The notes under the pieces: generated by a model | Seen by the model: only the letters and a program-made list of their open reading frames with translations | What the model was told of the DNA's origin: nothing | Database searches by the model: none | Shown here: positions 46,001-57,600 of the stretch, one piece after another | How positions within the stretch are numbered: the stretch's first letter is position 1 | How the letters are laid out: each line of letters opens with the position of its first letter | Made by a program: the position numbers and the translations under genes | Source of the DNA: Flavobacteriales bacterium UBA7690 | GTDB lineage: Bacteria; Bacteroidota; Bacteroidia; Flavobacteriales_F; PHOS-HE28 | Assembly: GCA_002482775.1 (NCBI GenBank) | Contig: DLGQ01000045.1 | Coordinates: 8,758 to 72,757 of the forward strand | Reading direction: 5' to 3' | DNA: 64,000 nt

Positions 46001-47920
46001 CGGCACGGTCAAGGTCAACAACGGCATGTTCGCGTTCCCTTGGGCCGATCCGTTCACGGAACAAGCGCCGGCGATCTGTGCGAGCTTTACTTCACTTGGA
46101 CAACCCAAGGCACTGGTATCGCGGTATACGGCCAAGGCGAAATCAAGTGCTGCGAGATCGTCCGTGTCGATCGTGATGCCGTAAGGTGCGATCAGATCCG
46201 CCGGAACATCCATGGTGAACCAAACATCTCCGTTTGCTGGAGCGCCACAGCTAGGTGCGCCAGCCAAACTTGAGCCGGGGAGGAAGGTGGTGGGTGCGCT
46301 GGGTGTATTCGTCGCGTTCTCGTTGGTGGCAGGTATCAACACACAATCCCCATTCACATCCAACGCGATGGCACCGCAGGGGTCGTCATTGGGTGGTGGG
46401 TTGTTGGGCGTTACGCAGATGTTGAACGTGCCATAGTAACGAAAGGTAGCTGGTAATGAATTCCACAGCCGGATATAGATCGTTTCACCAGGTGTCAAGG
46501 GAATTGCCGTTGGGCTACTGCTGTTGATGCGGGGCATCAGGTTCGAAGCACTTTGGGTATTGCTACATCCGATCTGTGTCAACGATCCGGAATATCCAGG
46601 TGGGTTGCACAGTACTGCACCAACAGAGGGGCGATACCACGCCATGGACATGTCGGTCAGCGTTCCGGCGGATGTGGTCACGGTCATGGCTCCCGTAGGC
46701 GGGACCACTACACGGAACCATACATCTGAAGCGGTCAATAAGCCGGGGAACTGTGGGTTGCCACAGGTCGGGTTTGTCGCTGTGAGCCCGGCGGGCAGCG
46801 GTTGTGCGTTCTCGTTGCTGTATTCCGCAGGCGTGCAAGGGTCCAATGCGGTCAGTAGGATCGCACCACAAGGCTCATCATTCGCAGGAGCCTGCGCGTT
46901 GTACGCGCAAATAGTGAAGTTCCCGTTCTCGTTGTTGTTCCGCTCCCACACCCGGATGTACACGGTCTGGCCCGGTGTGAGGCCGTAGGTGGCGGGGTTG
47001 AAAACGATACCAGGTTCCGTACTGGGCCCATAGAGGCCGTCGATACTACAAACACCCGTAGCCGTGCCGGTGATCCAGTTGAAGGGGTTCGTTGTGCAAA
47101 GCGGAGCAGTGTATAGCGCAATACCCGTGGCACAAACCCCCGATTCGGCGATGTTGATGCCGATAAGACCCGTAGCAGGTACGGTTACGCTATACCACAC
47201 GTCGTTACCGCTGTAGTTCATTACGCCGCAACCCGTGTTCGGGTCCAATGCGCCAACCGCAAGGCTGTTCGTGGCCGTAGCCGTTGCCCCCGTGGTGGTT
47301 CCCGCTATCTGCGTAAGGCAATTGGTATTCGTCAACGGGATCGCGATAGCATTACAGGGCTCATCGTTGGCTGGCGCAGGAACAGGACCCAGACATTCGA
47401 TCTGTAGCATGTTCGTCCATGCCGGATGACTGGCGTACAGCGTACAAAGCGTACCGTTGTAAACGGAGATACGGTAGACGGTAACCCCTGGGGCAGGGTT
47501 GGGTGCATCGAAGATCACGGAAGAAGGGCCATTGGGCAGTCCGCAGCCATCATTGTCACAGAAAGTGGGTATCACTGGGTACGGCGCTATATCCGAACGG
47601 ATGGAGATGGCGGTGTTGTAGGCGATCCCCAACCCGCAAAGGCTAACACGATAGCGGTTCCCGTTCGTTACACGGAAACGCCGATGAGTGATATTCGCCG
47701 CGATCGTACCGGGGTACGTGGCCGGGCAGGCAGCCGAGGCATCCACAAACCCAGCCGTGGTCGTAGAACCAGGGGGCTGGTTCGTCGGAGCTGGATCCGT
47801 GATCACCGCACAATGCGGGCACGAATTACAATCCGCGTTCTGGGTGGTTTGCCCGAAGGCAACCCAGGACAGTGCGGCAAGGCCGATGGAGAAGAGGGTA
47901 CGGAGCAGCGTAGAACTCAT
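43070..47920 (-). CDS. Giant modular T9SS cargo protein with PPC-like and CUB-like domains
   Basis: I start at ATG 47920 (MSSTLLRTLFSIGLAALSWVAFGQ), which gives a normal signal peptide; the open frame upstream adds a poor leader. The product is 1,616 residues. After an N-terminal domain come PPC-like modules starting near residues 182, 348, 509 and 1097, recognised by N/DD(E/D/N)PC-type openings. Between them lie three CUB-like domains, near 672 (GTVYDSGGPANAYG), 799 (LTIFDPGGSTG) and 959 (LDFYETPGGSSG), each with VxxFSQF/FSSF and an F(D)xxxIF/VFD core. A DCNGAFSVCSGTGF domain follows near 1244, a fibronectin-like WSTNFEQNSSHFTVERSAD near 1440, and a T9SS type A domain (VVPNPTRD near 1530, ending TRFVKQ). 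No enzyme motif is visible. A surface adhesin or matrix role is inferred. Confidence 0.87.
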   Translation of the reverse strand: MSSTLLRTLFSIGLAALSWVAFGQTTQNADCNSCPHCAVITDPAPTNQPPGSTTTAGFVDASAACPATYPGTIAANITHRRFRVTNGNRYRVSLCGLGIAYNTAISIRSDIAPYPVIPTFCDNDGCGLPNGPSSVIFDAPNPAPGVTVYRISVYNGTLCTLYASHPAWTNMLQIECLGPVPAPANDEPCNAIAIPLTNTNCLTQIAGTTTGATATATNSLAVGALDPNTGCGVMNYSGNDVWYSVTVPATGLIGINIAESGVCATGIALYTAPLCTTNPFNWITGTATGVCSIDGLYGPSTEPGIVFNPATYGLTPGQTVYIRVWERNNNENGNFTICAYNAQAPANDEPCGAILLTALDPCTPAEYSNENAQPLPAGLTATNPTCGNPQFPGLLTASDVWFRVVVPPTGAMTVTTSAGTLTDMSMAWYRPSVGAVLCNPPGYSGSLTQIGCSNTQSASNLMPRINSSSPTAIPLTPGETIYIRLWNSLPATFRYYGTFNICVTPNNPPPNDDPCGAIALDVNGDCVLIPATNENATNTPSAPTTFLPGSSLAGAPSCGAPANGDVWFTMDVPADLIAPYGITIDTDDLAALDFALAVYRDTSALGCPSEVKLAQIAGACSVNGSAQGNANMPLLTLTVPTITPGERLYIRVWRQNTAQGIFSICARRNDPLLCQGTVYDSGGPANAYGDNENDNDVYCASKPGDVVTLTFSQFSLEPGFDFMRIYNQASGAPLPANLIGTYTGTNGPGTISGTITAGNPTGCLMVVFTSDFIFTAPGFAFKVSCGPPGPTPPPPVGDCGLTIFDPGGSTGFTYPGNLGVASTGIAPYHEILCPNNPGDVVSVNFSSFNVETFFDGLYIFNDSLAVGTPLNTGPVIATQINSGNGAQGTWSGPYNPPIPPNGAYWGNGSPGIVTSSITAANPGGCLTLVFYTDGIVSGSGWQGLVTCGPPPPVLPVIGQCNLDFYETPGGSSGNYADNVVSTQTFCPAVGQILQVNFSQFALENTWDKVYVFDGSSTTAPMIPSGNGPGNGPAPFGAGAYWGFTAPGPFTASIARPAVAPPLNQPSGCLTFHFVSDASVTFQGFRARTTCLPQASNDNPWNQNGTCTPIGATLLTPQTSCSPLTYSNTNTTATSGAPAPGCGNYNGGDVWFRFVAPPSGRVFIDTRAGTLTDAAMALYSAATCTGPFTLMECDDDDGQNLMPAIDRMCTPLTPGATYWIRVYGYGGARGTFSICIVAGGGQTSLQSDCNGAFSVCSGTGFTNVAYGNGCGPDMQGINMGCLTGGEHQGSWYAFSVTAAGTLGMTITPSTPADVDWAIWAAPNTGGLNPVDANCLPTAPPIRCSFASRLNTINSGGVNNNPAASTGMGADFFGAAPWFIAGPATDNTDGWVQGIQVPGVGLPRRYLLYVDDHHLAGQPYTVSWNVTPSTMIDCVILPSDVIELKAVQRTNKVDLTWSTNFEQNSSHFTVERSADGILFEPIGTLTAAGNSDHRSEYLFPDEQPIQGLNYYRVQAVDLDGETRPTNIVTAMYHPDLTTVMVVPNPTRDRAEVILNSAYDGVLHVRILDGSGRLISTFRTDNGVFRFELPIEKLEAGSYTVQLLTAKGEPFARTRFVKQ

Positions 47921-48688
47921 GACATGCGTCTGGGTTGCATGGGTTTTGGTCGAAACACGGAGAACCGGTAGTTGTTCGGTCATCCGCTTTGGGCTCCCTC
48001 ACGTTACGCGTCCAGACCGTGGTCAGCGGTGCAAGGCCATTAGGACCTTGGACGTGTTGCGTGGTGAAGCACAAAAGTCATCGTTGCGAAATATACAGCT
48101 AGATCGTGTCGTGCATGTGCCCATGTGGGCTGATCCGTGGAGAGGAAACCCACCGATCGACTTCTTGGATCTCGGAAGGGGAGTGATGTAGAGGGCACAA
48201 GAACCTTGTTCGGATGATCGTTCTACCGCGTTCCGCCCGGTGCAAAGGGGGTAGGGGACGGTCAGGGTCATCCATCGGCTCAGCTGTTCAGGGTCCTTGA
48301 TATTGGAACGCTACCCACCTTCATTGGTTGCCTCCGGAGTGATGGAATGTGTTACTTGTGGGAGTGTTAATTCAACGTGCGGGCCAAAGGCTAGTTTGTA
48401 CGAGGTCGAAGATGTTTGGTTGCTTGCTGTTCATAACATTTTCTTTTTGTACTTGATCTTCCGATCCGCATACATTAGGCGGCCCCGAAGACTTAACCTA
48501 ACCGAAACCTCTAGCTGGATCTTCTATACTCCCCCTTGCTCCCGGGCGGCCATGTGCTGCCCACCAGCGCGTAAGCGCAGCCCGAAATTCCTGACCACGT
48601 TCTGCTAGGCGTACTGCGCCTTCCCTGCGTTCGGCATCGCGCCATAGCTGCCATATCTCCCTTTCCCTTTTTACCAAAACCAGAGAAG
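47921..48688. other. Non-coding stretch between two divergent giant genes
   Basis: No convincing gene lies in these 768 bases, which separate the oppositely oriented 1,616- and 3,377-residue cargo genes. The stretch must contain both promoters. TTTG followed by TTTG is seen around 48395-48415 (AGTTTGTACGAGG ... GATGTTTGG), but the second element lacks the TA required for a -7 box, so I do not call a promoter. The part from about 48350 to 48530 is visibly more A+T rich than the genes on either side, as expected for an upstream region. Confidence 0.6.
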
Positions 48689-51600
48689 ATGAGTATATGT
48701 AAAACAAGGCCCTCACCCACGCGGCGAACGCGGTGGTGGAGGAATGGCGTCTTGCTTGGCGCGCTGCTTGCGCTGGGCATTACGACGTCGGCACAGGTGA
48801 CCATACCTGGAGCCAACACGAATAACGGCAGCGTGAATGATCCGTTCGGGTGTTTTTTCGGCTTCGAACGGTCGGCCATGATCTACACACCTGCGGAGAT
48901 CGCAGGTACAGGTTCGATCACTGCCGTGGGGTTCTATGTGAATTCCGTTTCTACTCCGAGTAATGCCACGGATGTGCGCATCTACATGAAGGAGCGCAAC
49001 ACGTTGTTTACGGCCACCAGTACGTATGCGACTGAAACGACGGGGGCGACGTTGGTCTATGGACCAACGACCATCTCCGGTGCTTCGCTCACGGCCGGAC
49101 AATGGTATACCGTCACCCTCAGCACCCCTTTCAACTACACGGGGGGCGCGAACAACCTTGAAGTGATCGTCGAGACGAACTTCGGAGGTGGTGGTGGAGA
49201 GTCGGGGACCGGAAAGCAGTTCCGGTACACCACCCAAGCGAGCAACCAGTTTTATCAGAACTGGAATGCCGACACATCCGCGCCTACAGGCAACGGAACG
49301 CGTTCGACTTCCAGGCCCAATATCCAATTGACCGGGATCGTTGTGCCTCCTTGCACACTTCCCCCTTCAGGCGTTTCATTGACTTCTTTCACGTCCACAT
49401 CTGCTAACTTCTCCTGGACTGCGGGAGGCTCTCCTGCGAATGTCGGTTATGAGTGGGAGTTACGCAGTAGTGGCGCCGCAGGGAGTGGAGCTACCGGGTT
49501 GGTGGCAAGTGGTGCACCGGGCACTGGTGTGACCACTGCATCTTCTGGGAACATCCTAACTCCCAACACGAGTTACAACTTTTATGTCCGAGGTGCTTGC
49601 ACTGGGCCAACGTTCAGTCCTTGGACCGCTGCTGTTCCCGTTTACACGGGATATTGCATTTCCACATCCACTGCCAGTGGAACCTACGTCAGTAACTTCA
49701 CCACAACTGGTGCCCCCACCAACATCACGAACGCGTCGGGTGCTTGGTCAGCTACGGGTTACGGCGATTTCACGGCCCAGTCCGTGAGCCAGTCGGCGAA
49801 CTTAGCCGTGAACTTCTCCGCTGCATTCGTGGGGACCACGTTGGGTTTTGCGATATGGGTGGACTGGAATAATGACCTTGATTTCGCGGATGCAGGCGAG
49901 ACGGTCTACAACACTGCTGCATACGTTTCCTCTGCTGCAAGCAGCTTCATCATACCCAATGGCACGGCTGTTGGGAACTATCGGATGCGTATCCGTGCTG
50001 ACTTCAACGCTTCAAGTCCTGCAGCATGCGCGAATATCGCACGAGGAGAAACGGAAGACTACACATTGACCGTGATCCCTCCGCCAAGTTGTGCAGCACC
50101 CACCGCGGTGAATACACCGAACGTGAGCTACGATGGTGCAACGATCGCATGGACCTGTGCAAGTTGCACGGGATCTTACATCGTAGAGTACGGTCTCACG
50201 GGCTTCACACCTGGAACCGGTGCGTCTGCCGGTGTTGGTGGTACCATCTGGACCGGGGCTCCTGTAGCAGGTAGCCCGGTAACATTGACCGGCTTGTCCA
50301 GTCTGACCGGATATACGGTACATGTACGCCAAGACTGTGGTGTCAATGGATACAGCCTCAACGCGCAGACGAGTTTCACCACTCTGTGCTCCCCCTTGGT
50401 TGCTCCGATCGCGGAGAATTTCGCTTCCGGTACAGGTACGACGCCACCGTCCTGCTGGACGAACCCGCTCTTGAGCGGTGGGGAGCGTTGGGCCTTCGCG
50501 ACCACTCCGCTCACGGGGAATTATCCTTCTCCGGTGAATGATCCGACATCGGGTAACACCCGTGTCGCATGGATCGATGCATCAAGTGATGTGCTTGTCA
50601 ACGAATTGACAACTCCCTACATCGATCGGAGCGCATTGACTTCTACCACCGCAGGCTTCAAGTTCTTGTCCAACAACACGAACAATGCCATTCTGCACAC
50701 CATCACCATGGATGTATGGAATGGTACGGCTTGGGTGAACATGATCACCTACTCTGGGAATAACGCGGCATGGATCCCGTTGGAAGCTGTGGTTCCGGGT
50801 GGTATTCCAACGATCACACGGTTCCGGATCGTTGCCGTTCGCAACCCTGCCGGTACAACGGCCGACTATTTCTACAACGACCTGTTCGTAGATGACTTCT
50901 TCGTTGCCGAGACACCGTCCTGCTTCGCAGTTACCGGAGTTGGTGCCACTGCAGGTTTGAACAACGCGAACGTATCCTGGACCTGTGCGGGTTGCACGGG
51001 TACGTACATCGTAGAATACGGTGCACCAGGGTTCACCCCTGGTACCGGTGCTACGGCTGGCGTTGGTGGGACCATTTGGACCGGAGCTCCAGTGGCTGGT
51101 AGCCCTGTGACCATCACGGGGCTGGCCGCATCCACTGGCTACGCTGTTCATGTCCGTCAAGATTGTGGTGTAGGTGGGTTCAGCGCGAACACGCTTGGTT
51201 CCTTCACCACCCAGACACCTGGACAGATCGGGACGGGTACTGCAACGAACACGTTGTTGCCCATCAATACCTGCTTCGGTAACAACTATTCGCAGCAGAT
51301 CTACTTGGCAAGCGAGTACAATACGCCTGCCAATAGCTACATCACCAGTGTTCGGTTCTACTACGATAATGGTGGTACCACGGTGGCCAACTGGAGCAAC
51401 TGGACGGTGTTCATGGCGAACACGTCCAAATCGGCTTTCACCAGCACCACGGATTGGGAACCATTCGCGAACCTGACACAGGTATTCTCCGGTACGGTTA
51501 ACCCCGTTGCGGGCAACTGGATGGAGGTCACGCTAACTACGCCGTTCCTGTGGGATGGCACGAGCAACATCCTGGTTGCTGTGGATGAGAACTTGAATAG

Positions 51601-54600
51601 CTTTAGCTGCACGGCAGCATGGCGCTCATACACGGCATCAGGCGCTCGCGGACTGATCTACTATTCTGATGGAACGAACCCGGATCCGGCTTCACCTCCC
51701 GCATCGACCATTACGCCTACCAGCACCTTGGCACAAGTACAATTCGGTGGCACCACGCCTCCGTCTTGCTTCCCTCCAAGTGGCCTTGCTTTGGTGAGTT
51801 CCTCGCTTACGAGCCTGTCGGCTTCGTGGACGGCACAAGGCAATGGTGTGGATTACAATTGGGAGGTGCGTACCAGCGGTGCTGGTGGTTCCGGTGCATC
51901 GGGTCGTGTGGACTTCGGTACCACGGCGGGCACTAACTTCAGCACAGGGGTCGCACTCGCCTCCAACACCAACCATTTCGTTTACGTTCAAACGAACTGT
52001 GGTGTGGATGGCACCAGCACATGGGCCGGCCCCCTCAACGTGTTCACGGGCTATTGCACCCCGAACGCGGCTACGCTCGATCCCGGTGGTATCACCAACG
52101 TCGTGTTCAGCAATGTGGAGAACCCCACTGGCCCTGACAACGAGGCTGGCGGATACGCTGACTACACAAGCGCCATTGGTGCGGTCACCGCTGGACAGGT
52201 AGTTCCTGTAACGATCACCTACGAAACAGGGTTCGTTTACGGCACGACCATTTGGGTGGATTGGGACAATGACCTGACGTTCGAGCCAAGTGAACAGATG
52301 TTCACTGGCTTGACAGCGTCTAACGCCATCCCGAGCGTCCTGAACGCGAGCATCACCGTCCCTGGAGGACAAGCGGTAGGGAACTACCGGATGCGGATCT
52401 ACGGCGCTGACTTCAATGCGCCAACGGGTCCATGCGTCTCGGAGAGCTACATCGCCGTGGAAGACTACACCATCGCGGTGTGCGCCACAGCGACAGCGAC
52501 GATCCAAGTGAACAACGACTGCGCAGAAGACGAATACTCCTTGGAGTTCACGGCTTCGAGCTTGAGCAGCGGCACCGTGGTGTACACCGTAGATGGTGGT
52601 GCACCTCAGATCGCGACATTGATCGGCGTTGGAACCCTCATCGGACCCTTCTCCGATACGTCGGTAGTAGCTGTGACCGTCGTTGATGGACTTTGCTCCA
52701 CCTTCATCGGTTCCTACTACAGCACATGCCCACGTGAACTCGTCTGCGGAGCCGCACCGACGATCGTGTCCTACTGCTATGAGAACAACGACACCCGCAC
52801 CTGGACCTTCGAGAACACGGAGGTTGGTGGTACGGTAGCGTTGAAGTTCCTCAGCGGCAGCATGGAAAGCAACGATAACGTGAGCTTCTGGAACGGCTTG
52901 CCGAACACCACACCGGCCACCCCGGCCACTGGAACCGGTTCGCTCACCTCCCTCGGCGTGATCAACAGCACGGGCAACATCCTCTCCATGAGCATCAGCT
53001 CCGGTGCCAGCAATAGCTGCGCCGATGGCGGTGCAGGTCTTGGCGCCGGATGGCAGTTCCAAGTGCGTTGCGGCGGTTGCTCGGAACCAGTTGGTTTCCT
53101 TTCGGTGGATGAGAACGAGGTGGGCCAGCCCACTATCGATTGCTCGGTCGCCCCAGGCAGCTTCAATGCATTCCTCTTCGTAGAGGACTTCGGTGTTGAT
53201 GCTGTTACGAGCTTACCTCCTACCACGGTGGGATACCGTTTGTTCGTGAACAACACGTTGACCGCCACGGTCACAGGTCTTACGGTGGATTCCTTCCCGG
53301 ATTGGCGCAACATCGGTACGTTCCCTGTGGGATCTGTGATCGGTGTTGAGCTTCTGCACGGCGGACAGTCCGCATGTAACATTGAATTGACCGATGTGAC
53401 GGTGCCTTACAGCGCCTGCCCACCGGCCAACGACGCTTGTGCTACGGCCACGGAATTGACGATCAATACCTTGGCGAACTGCCCTGCGAACGCGACCGTT
53501 GGAACTACGTTGGGCGCTGATCAGAGCGGAGATGCTCCGACCTGCCAAGCCGGCGTGCAAGATGTGTGGTACATGGTCAATACTACCGGGTTCGCCACAC
53601 CGCGGCTATCCATCACGGATGGTTCATCAGAAGTGGTCGGTGTGCAGATCTTCAACGACTGCCTGACCCCACAAGGGTATTGCAGCGCAGATCTGACCGC
53701 GTTCTCCTTCCTGAACTTGAACCTGGCTCAAGGCATCTACTACATCCGTGTATTCACCACGGTAGCGAATGCCGGTACGTTCTCCATCTGCGTGAGCAGC
53801 CCTGGCCCTGCCGGCTACGAGTGCGATGGTGCTGTGAGCATCCCGAGCCTTCCCGTAACGGATCAAGCGATGGCCTGTACCTCGGAGCCAGCTCCTGGTC
53901 TGCTTAACAGCACGACCGTTCCAACGGTTTGCGGTGGATCGGTGAGCTACACCAATGGCCAAGAGGCGTTGTACACCTTCACGCCTACGCTGTCCGGTGA
54001 GCACACGATCTCCTACACCGGTCAAACGTGGACCGCGATCTTCGTTTACGAAGGTGCGTGCCCCACGAACAATGGTGTATGTGTTGGTGGATACAGTGAT
54101 ACTGGTTCCGAGAAGTCCCTCACGGTGACACTTGCTGCAGGTACCACGTATTACCTCTGGTTCGACACCTGGCCTGCCCCGGACAGCCCTTGTCCTGGAA
54201 CGTTCAGCATCAGTGTTCCTTGCTCGGGCACCCCTGCTCCTGGCAATACCATCAGCAGTGGCGGAACCGTGGTCTGCGAAGGCCGCAGCTTCACGTTGAG
54301 CTTGCAGAACGACGTGAGCGGAGGAGGTATTTCCTACCAATGGGAATCTTCTACCGACGGCGGCGCGAACTGGAACCCTGATGGCCCAACAACGGCTACC
54401 TGGACCACGAGCATCACCACGGCTACCCAGTTCCGTGCCGTGGTTACCTGTGCTAGCTCTGGCTTCAGCGGTACCAGCACCCCGGTATCATTGACGTTGG
54501 ATGCATTGGCCAACTGCCCATGTCTGCCAGTGACCACTTACGGTTGCGCAGATGGTGATGTGATCGCACGTGTGATCCTGAACACCTTGGACAACAACTC

Positions 54601-57600
54601 GGGCACCGGTTGCCCTAGTGATCCTGTTCCCGGCAACACGAGCATCGCTGGTGGCGAGGGTCCCGGTTACTCAGACTACACGGGTAATCTGGCCCTTACC
54701 ACTTCACTGCAAGCGGGTTCTTCTTACACCTGCACAGTGTTCGCAGGTCAGTACTCCGAAGGGTATGCGGCTTGGATCGATTACAACGACGATGGCCAGT
54801 TCGACAACCTGACGGAGCGGATCGGTTATTCGGCCGGTCAAGTCACAGGAAGCGGTCAGGTAGGAGTCCTCGGCTCCAGCGCCAGCTTCCCGATCGTCCT
54901 GGGTTGCGATCCTCCTGAGGGTCAACACCGTCTTCGCGTTCGTGCGATGTTCGCCACGAACGGTATCGATGTGACGGCCTGTGGAGATAACGCCTTCGGT
55001 GAAGTGGAAGACTACTTCATTACGGTGCTCCCACCGCCTGCTTGCCCATCGCCATCGGGTACCGTTGCTTCCAACATCACCGCCAGTTCAGCTGATCTGG
55101 ATTGGGTGATCGGATGCACGGAAACCGATTGGGAGGTTGAATATGGCCCTGTTGGATTCGTGCTTGGCACGGGTCTAACCGAGCCTGCCACCGGTACCCC
55201 AGAACTTAGCCTCAGCGGCCTGTTCGCTGGCGTGAACTACAGTGTTTACGTTCGTGCGAACTGCGGTGTTGACGGTCTAAGTGCGCCATTCGGTCCATAC
55301 AACTTCCGGACCTCACCGGTCAACGATGACTGCCTGAGCGCTGCGGTGCTTACGGTGAATACGGGTGTTGCTTGCACGGCGCAAACGGCAGGTACGATCC
55401 AAAGTGCAACGGCCTCCAGTGATGTGCTCACGCCATGCTTGGGTGCGGCTGATGATGATGTATGGTACCAGTTCGTTGCTACGACCTCCACCCATACCAT
55501 CACGCTGAACAACGTGGCTGGTAGCACCACGGACCTCAACCACGCTGTTTACAGTGGGGTGTGCGGTTCTTTGGTGAACCTGTACTGCAGTGAGCCGAAC
55601 AACAGTATCGCGACCGATCTGCTGGTAGGTGAGACCTACCTCGTACGGGTTTACAGTGCTACTGCGACCACCGGACAGAACACCACCTTCAACATCTGCG
55701 TGGCGACACCTCCACCGGCACCTCTGAACGACAATCCTTGTGGTGCGATCGCTCTGACGCCGAACACGGTATGTTCCTTCAGCACGTACACCACGGAGTG
55801 GGCTACCGCTACGAACGGTCCTCCTGCACCAGGCTGTGCGAACTATGTTGGCGGGGATGTATGGTTCACAACGGTTGTTCCATCCAATGGTACCCTACGG
55901 TTCGATTCGAACACGGGCGTGATCACTGATGCTGGAATGGCCATTTACAGCTCCAGTAACAACACCTGCTCTGGAACGTTCACGCTGATCGAGTGTGATG
56001 ATGATGACAGCGCCAATGGTAACATGTCTCGCATAGACCGCACCGGATTGACCCCTGGAGCGACCATCTTCATCCGTTTCTGGGAGTATGGGAACGACGC
56101 GCCTGGAACCTTCCAGATCTGCGTTCGTACGCCTCCACCTCCTCCAGCGAACGACAACTGTGCCGGTGCTGTAAGTCTGGTGGTGAACACTGGTCTTACC
56201 TGTGCTGTACAAACGGCCGGGACGCTGGAAAGCGCAACGGATTCGGGTGTGCCTGTAACGCCTTGCACGGGTGGTGTTGATGATGATGTTTGGTACAGCT
56301 TCGTAGCTGGATCCACGCAGCAGATCATCACGCTCAGCAGTGTAACTCCTACCACGGCGATGCGCATGCAGTTGTTCGGCGGTGCCTGTGGCGCGCTGAC
56401 ACACGTGAGCTGCGGTACCGTGGATAGCTACACAACACCGAACACCCTCGTTGTTGGAAACACATACTATGTGCGTGTGTACAGCAACGTGGCAACCGCC
56501 CAGACCACGACGTTCAACATCTGCGTAACGACGCCGCCGGTAGGACCTCCTGCCAACGACAACTGCGCTGGTGCTACGGCTCTAACGGTGAACGCCGGAC
56601 AGGCCTGCACGAGCCAGACCTTCGGAACGGTGTTCGGCGCAACGGCTTCAGGTCTTGCGGTAGCACCATGTACTGGAACTGCGGATGATGACGTGTGGTA
56701 CTCCTTCGTTGCAACAGGCAACGCCCATACAGTGTCCCTCAGTGGTGTTGCAGGTAGCTCCACTTCCATGAACTTCGGAGTGTACAGCGGCACATGCGCG
56801 GGTACGCTGACGAGCATTGGATGCGGTGCGACGGGTACGGCCCCGACCCAGACGGTGATCAACCTCACGGCAGGTAGCACCTACTTCGTGCGGGTTTATA
56901 CCAACACGGCCACGGCGAACCAGAACACGACGTTCAATGTTTGCGTGACGTCACCACCTGCTAACGACCTATGCGGAAATGCGATCGCATTGAGCTGCAA
57001 CAGTGTGGTCACTGGCACTACCACCGGAGCAACGGATGTTGGTGAACCCGCCACTTGCGGCACCTACACCAATAATGCTTCACGTGGAGTCTGGTACACC
57101 GTCCAAGGCTGGGGTGGTCCTATGACCGCTAGCCTATGTGGTTCGAGCTATGACACGCAGGTGGCCATCTTGACCGGAAGCTGTGGAACATTCACCTGCG
57201 TTGCTGGTGATGATGATGGCTGCGGTGGGATCGGAGTGCCAAGTCGTGTGACGTGGACCTCTGTTCTAGGCACTACGTACTACGTGTACGTCACTGGCTG
57301 GTCTACCGCCAGCGGCAACTTCACGTTGGCTACGACTTGTGGTTCTACCACACTGCCATGCACCGCGAACGGCTTGAACCTCGAGTTCCAGAACGCTGCT
57401 AACGCGAACCAGATCACCTGGGAGATCCAGAACGAAGCAGGAACGGCAACGGTGCTTAGCGGCGCTGATCCGATCCCTTCGAACGCGATCGGAACACAAG
57501 GTCTGTGCTTGCCAGATGGTTGCTATCGCCTCCGCATCCTGGATAGCGGTGGAGACGGTATGGTCGGCGGTACGAACTGGTCCGTTGGTGGATACACTCT

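Noticed and set aside
48395..48415. Possible TTTG-type promoter for the giant gene
   Set aside because: The second element lacks the TA of the Bacteroidota -7 box and the position is nearly 300 bases from the start codon.
51692..53062. A 456-codon minus-strand open frame
   Set aside because: It is the complement of the giant cargo gene, with repeated low-quality composition and no recognisable domain.
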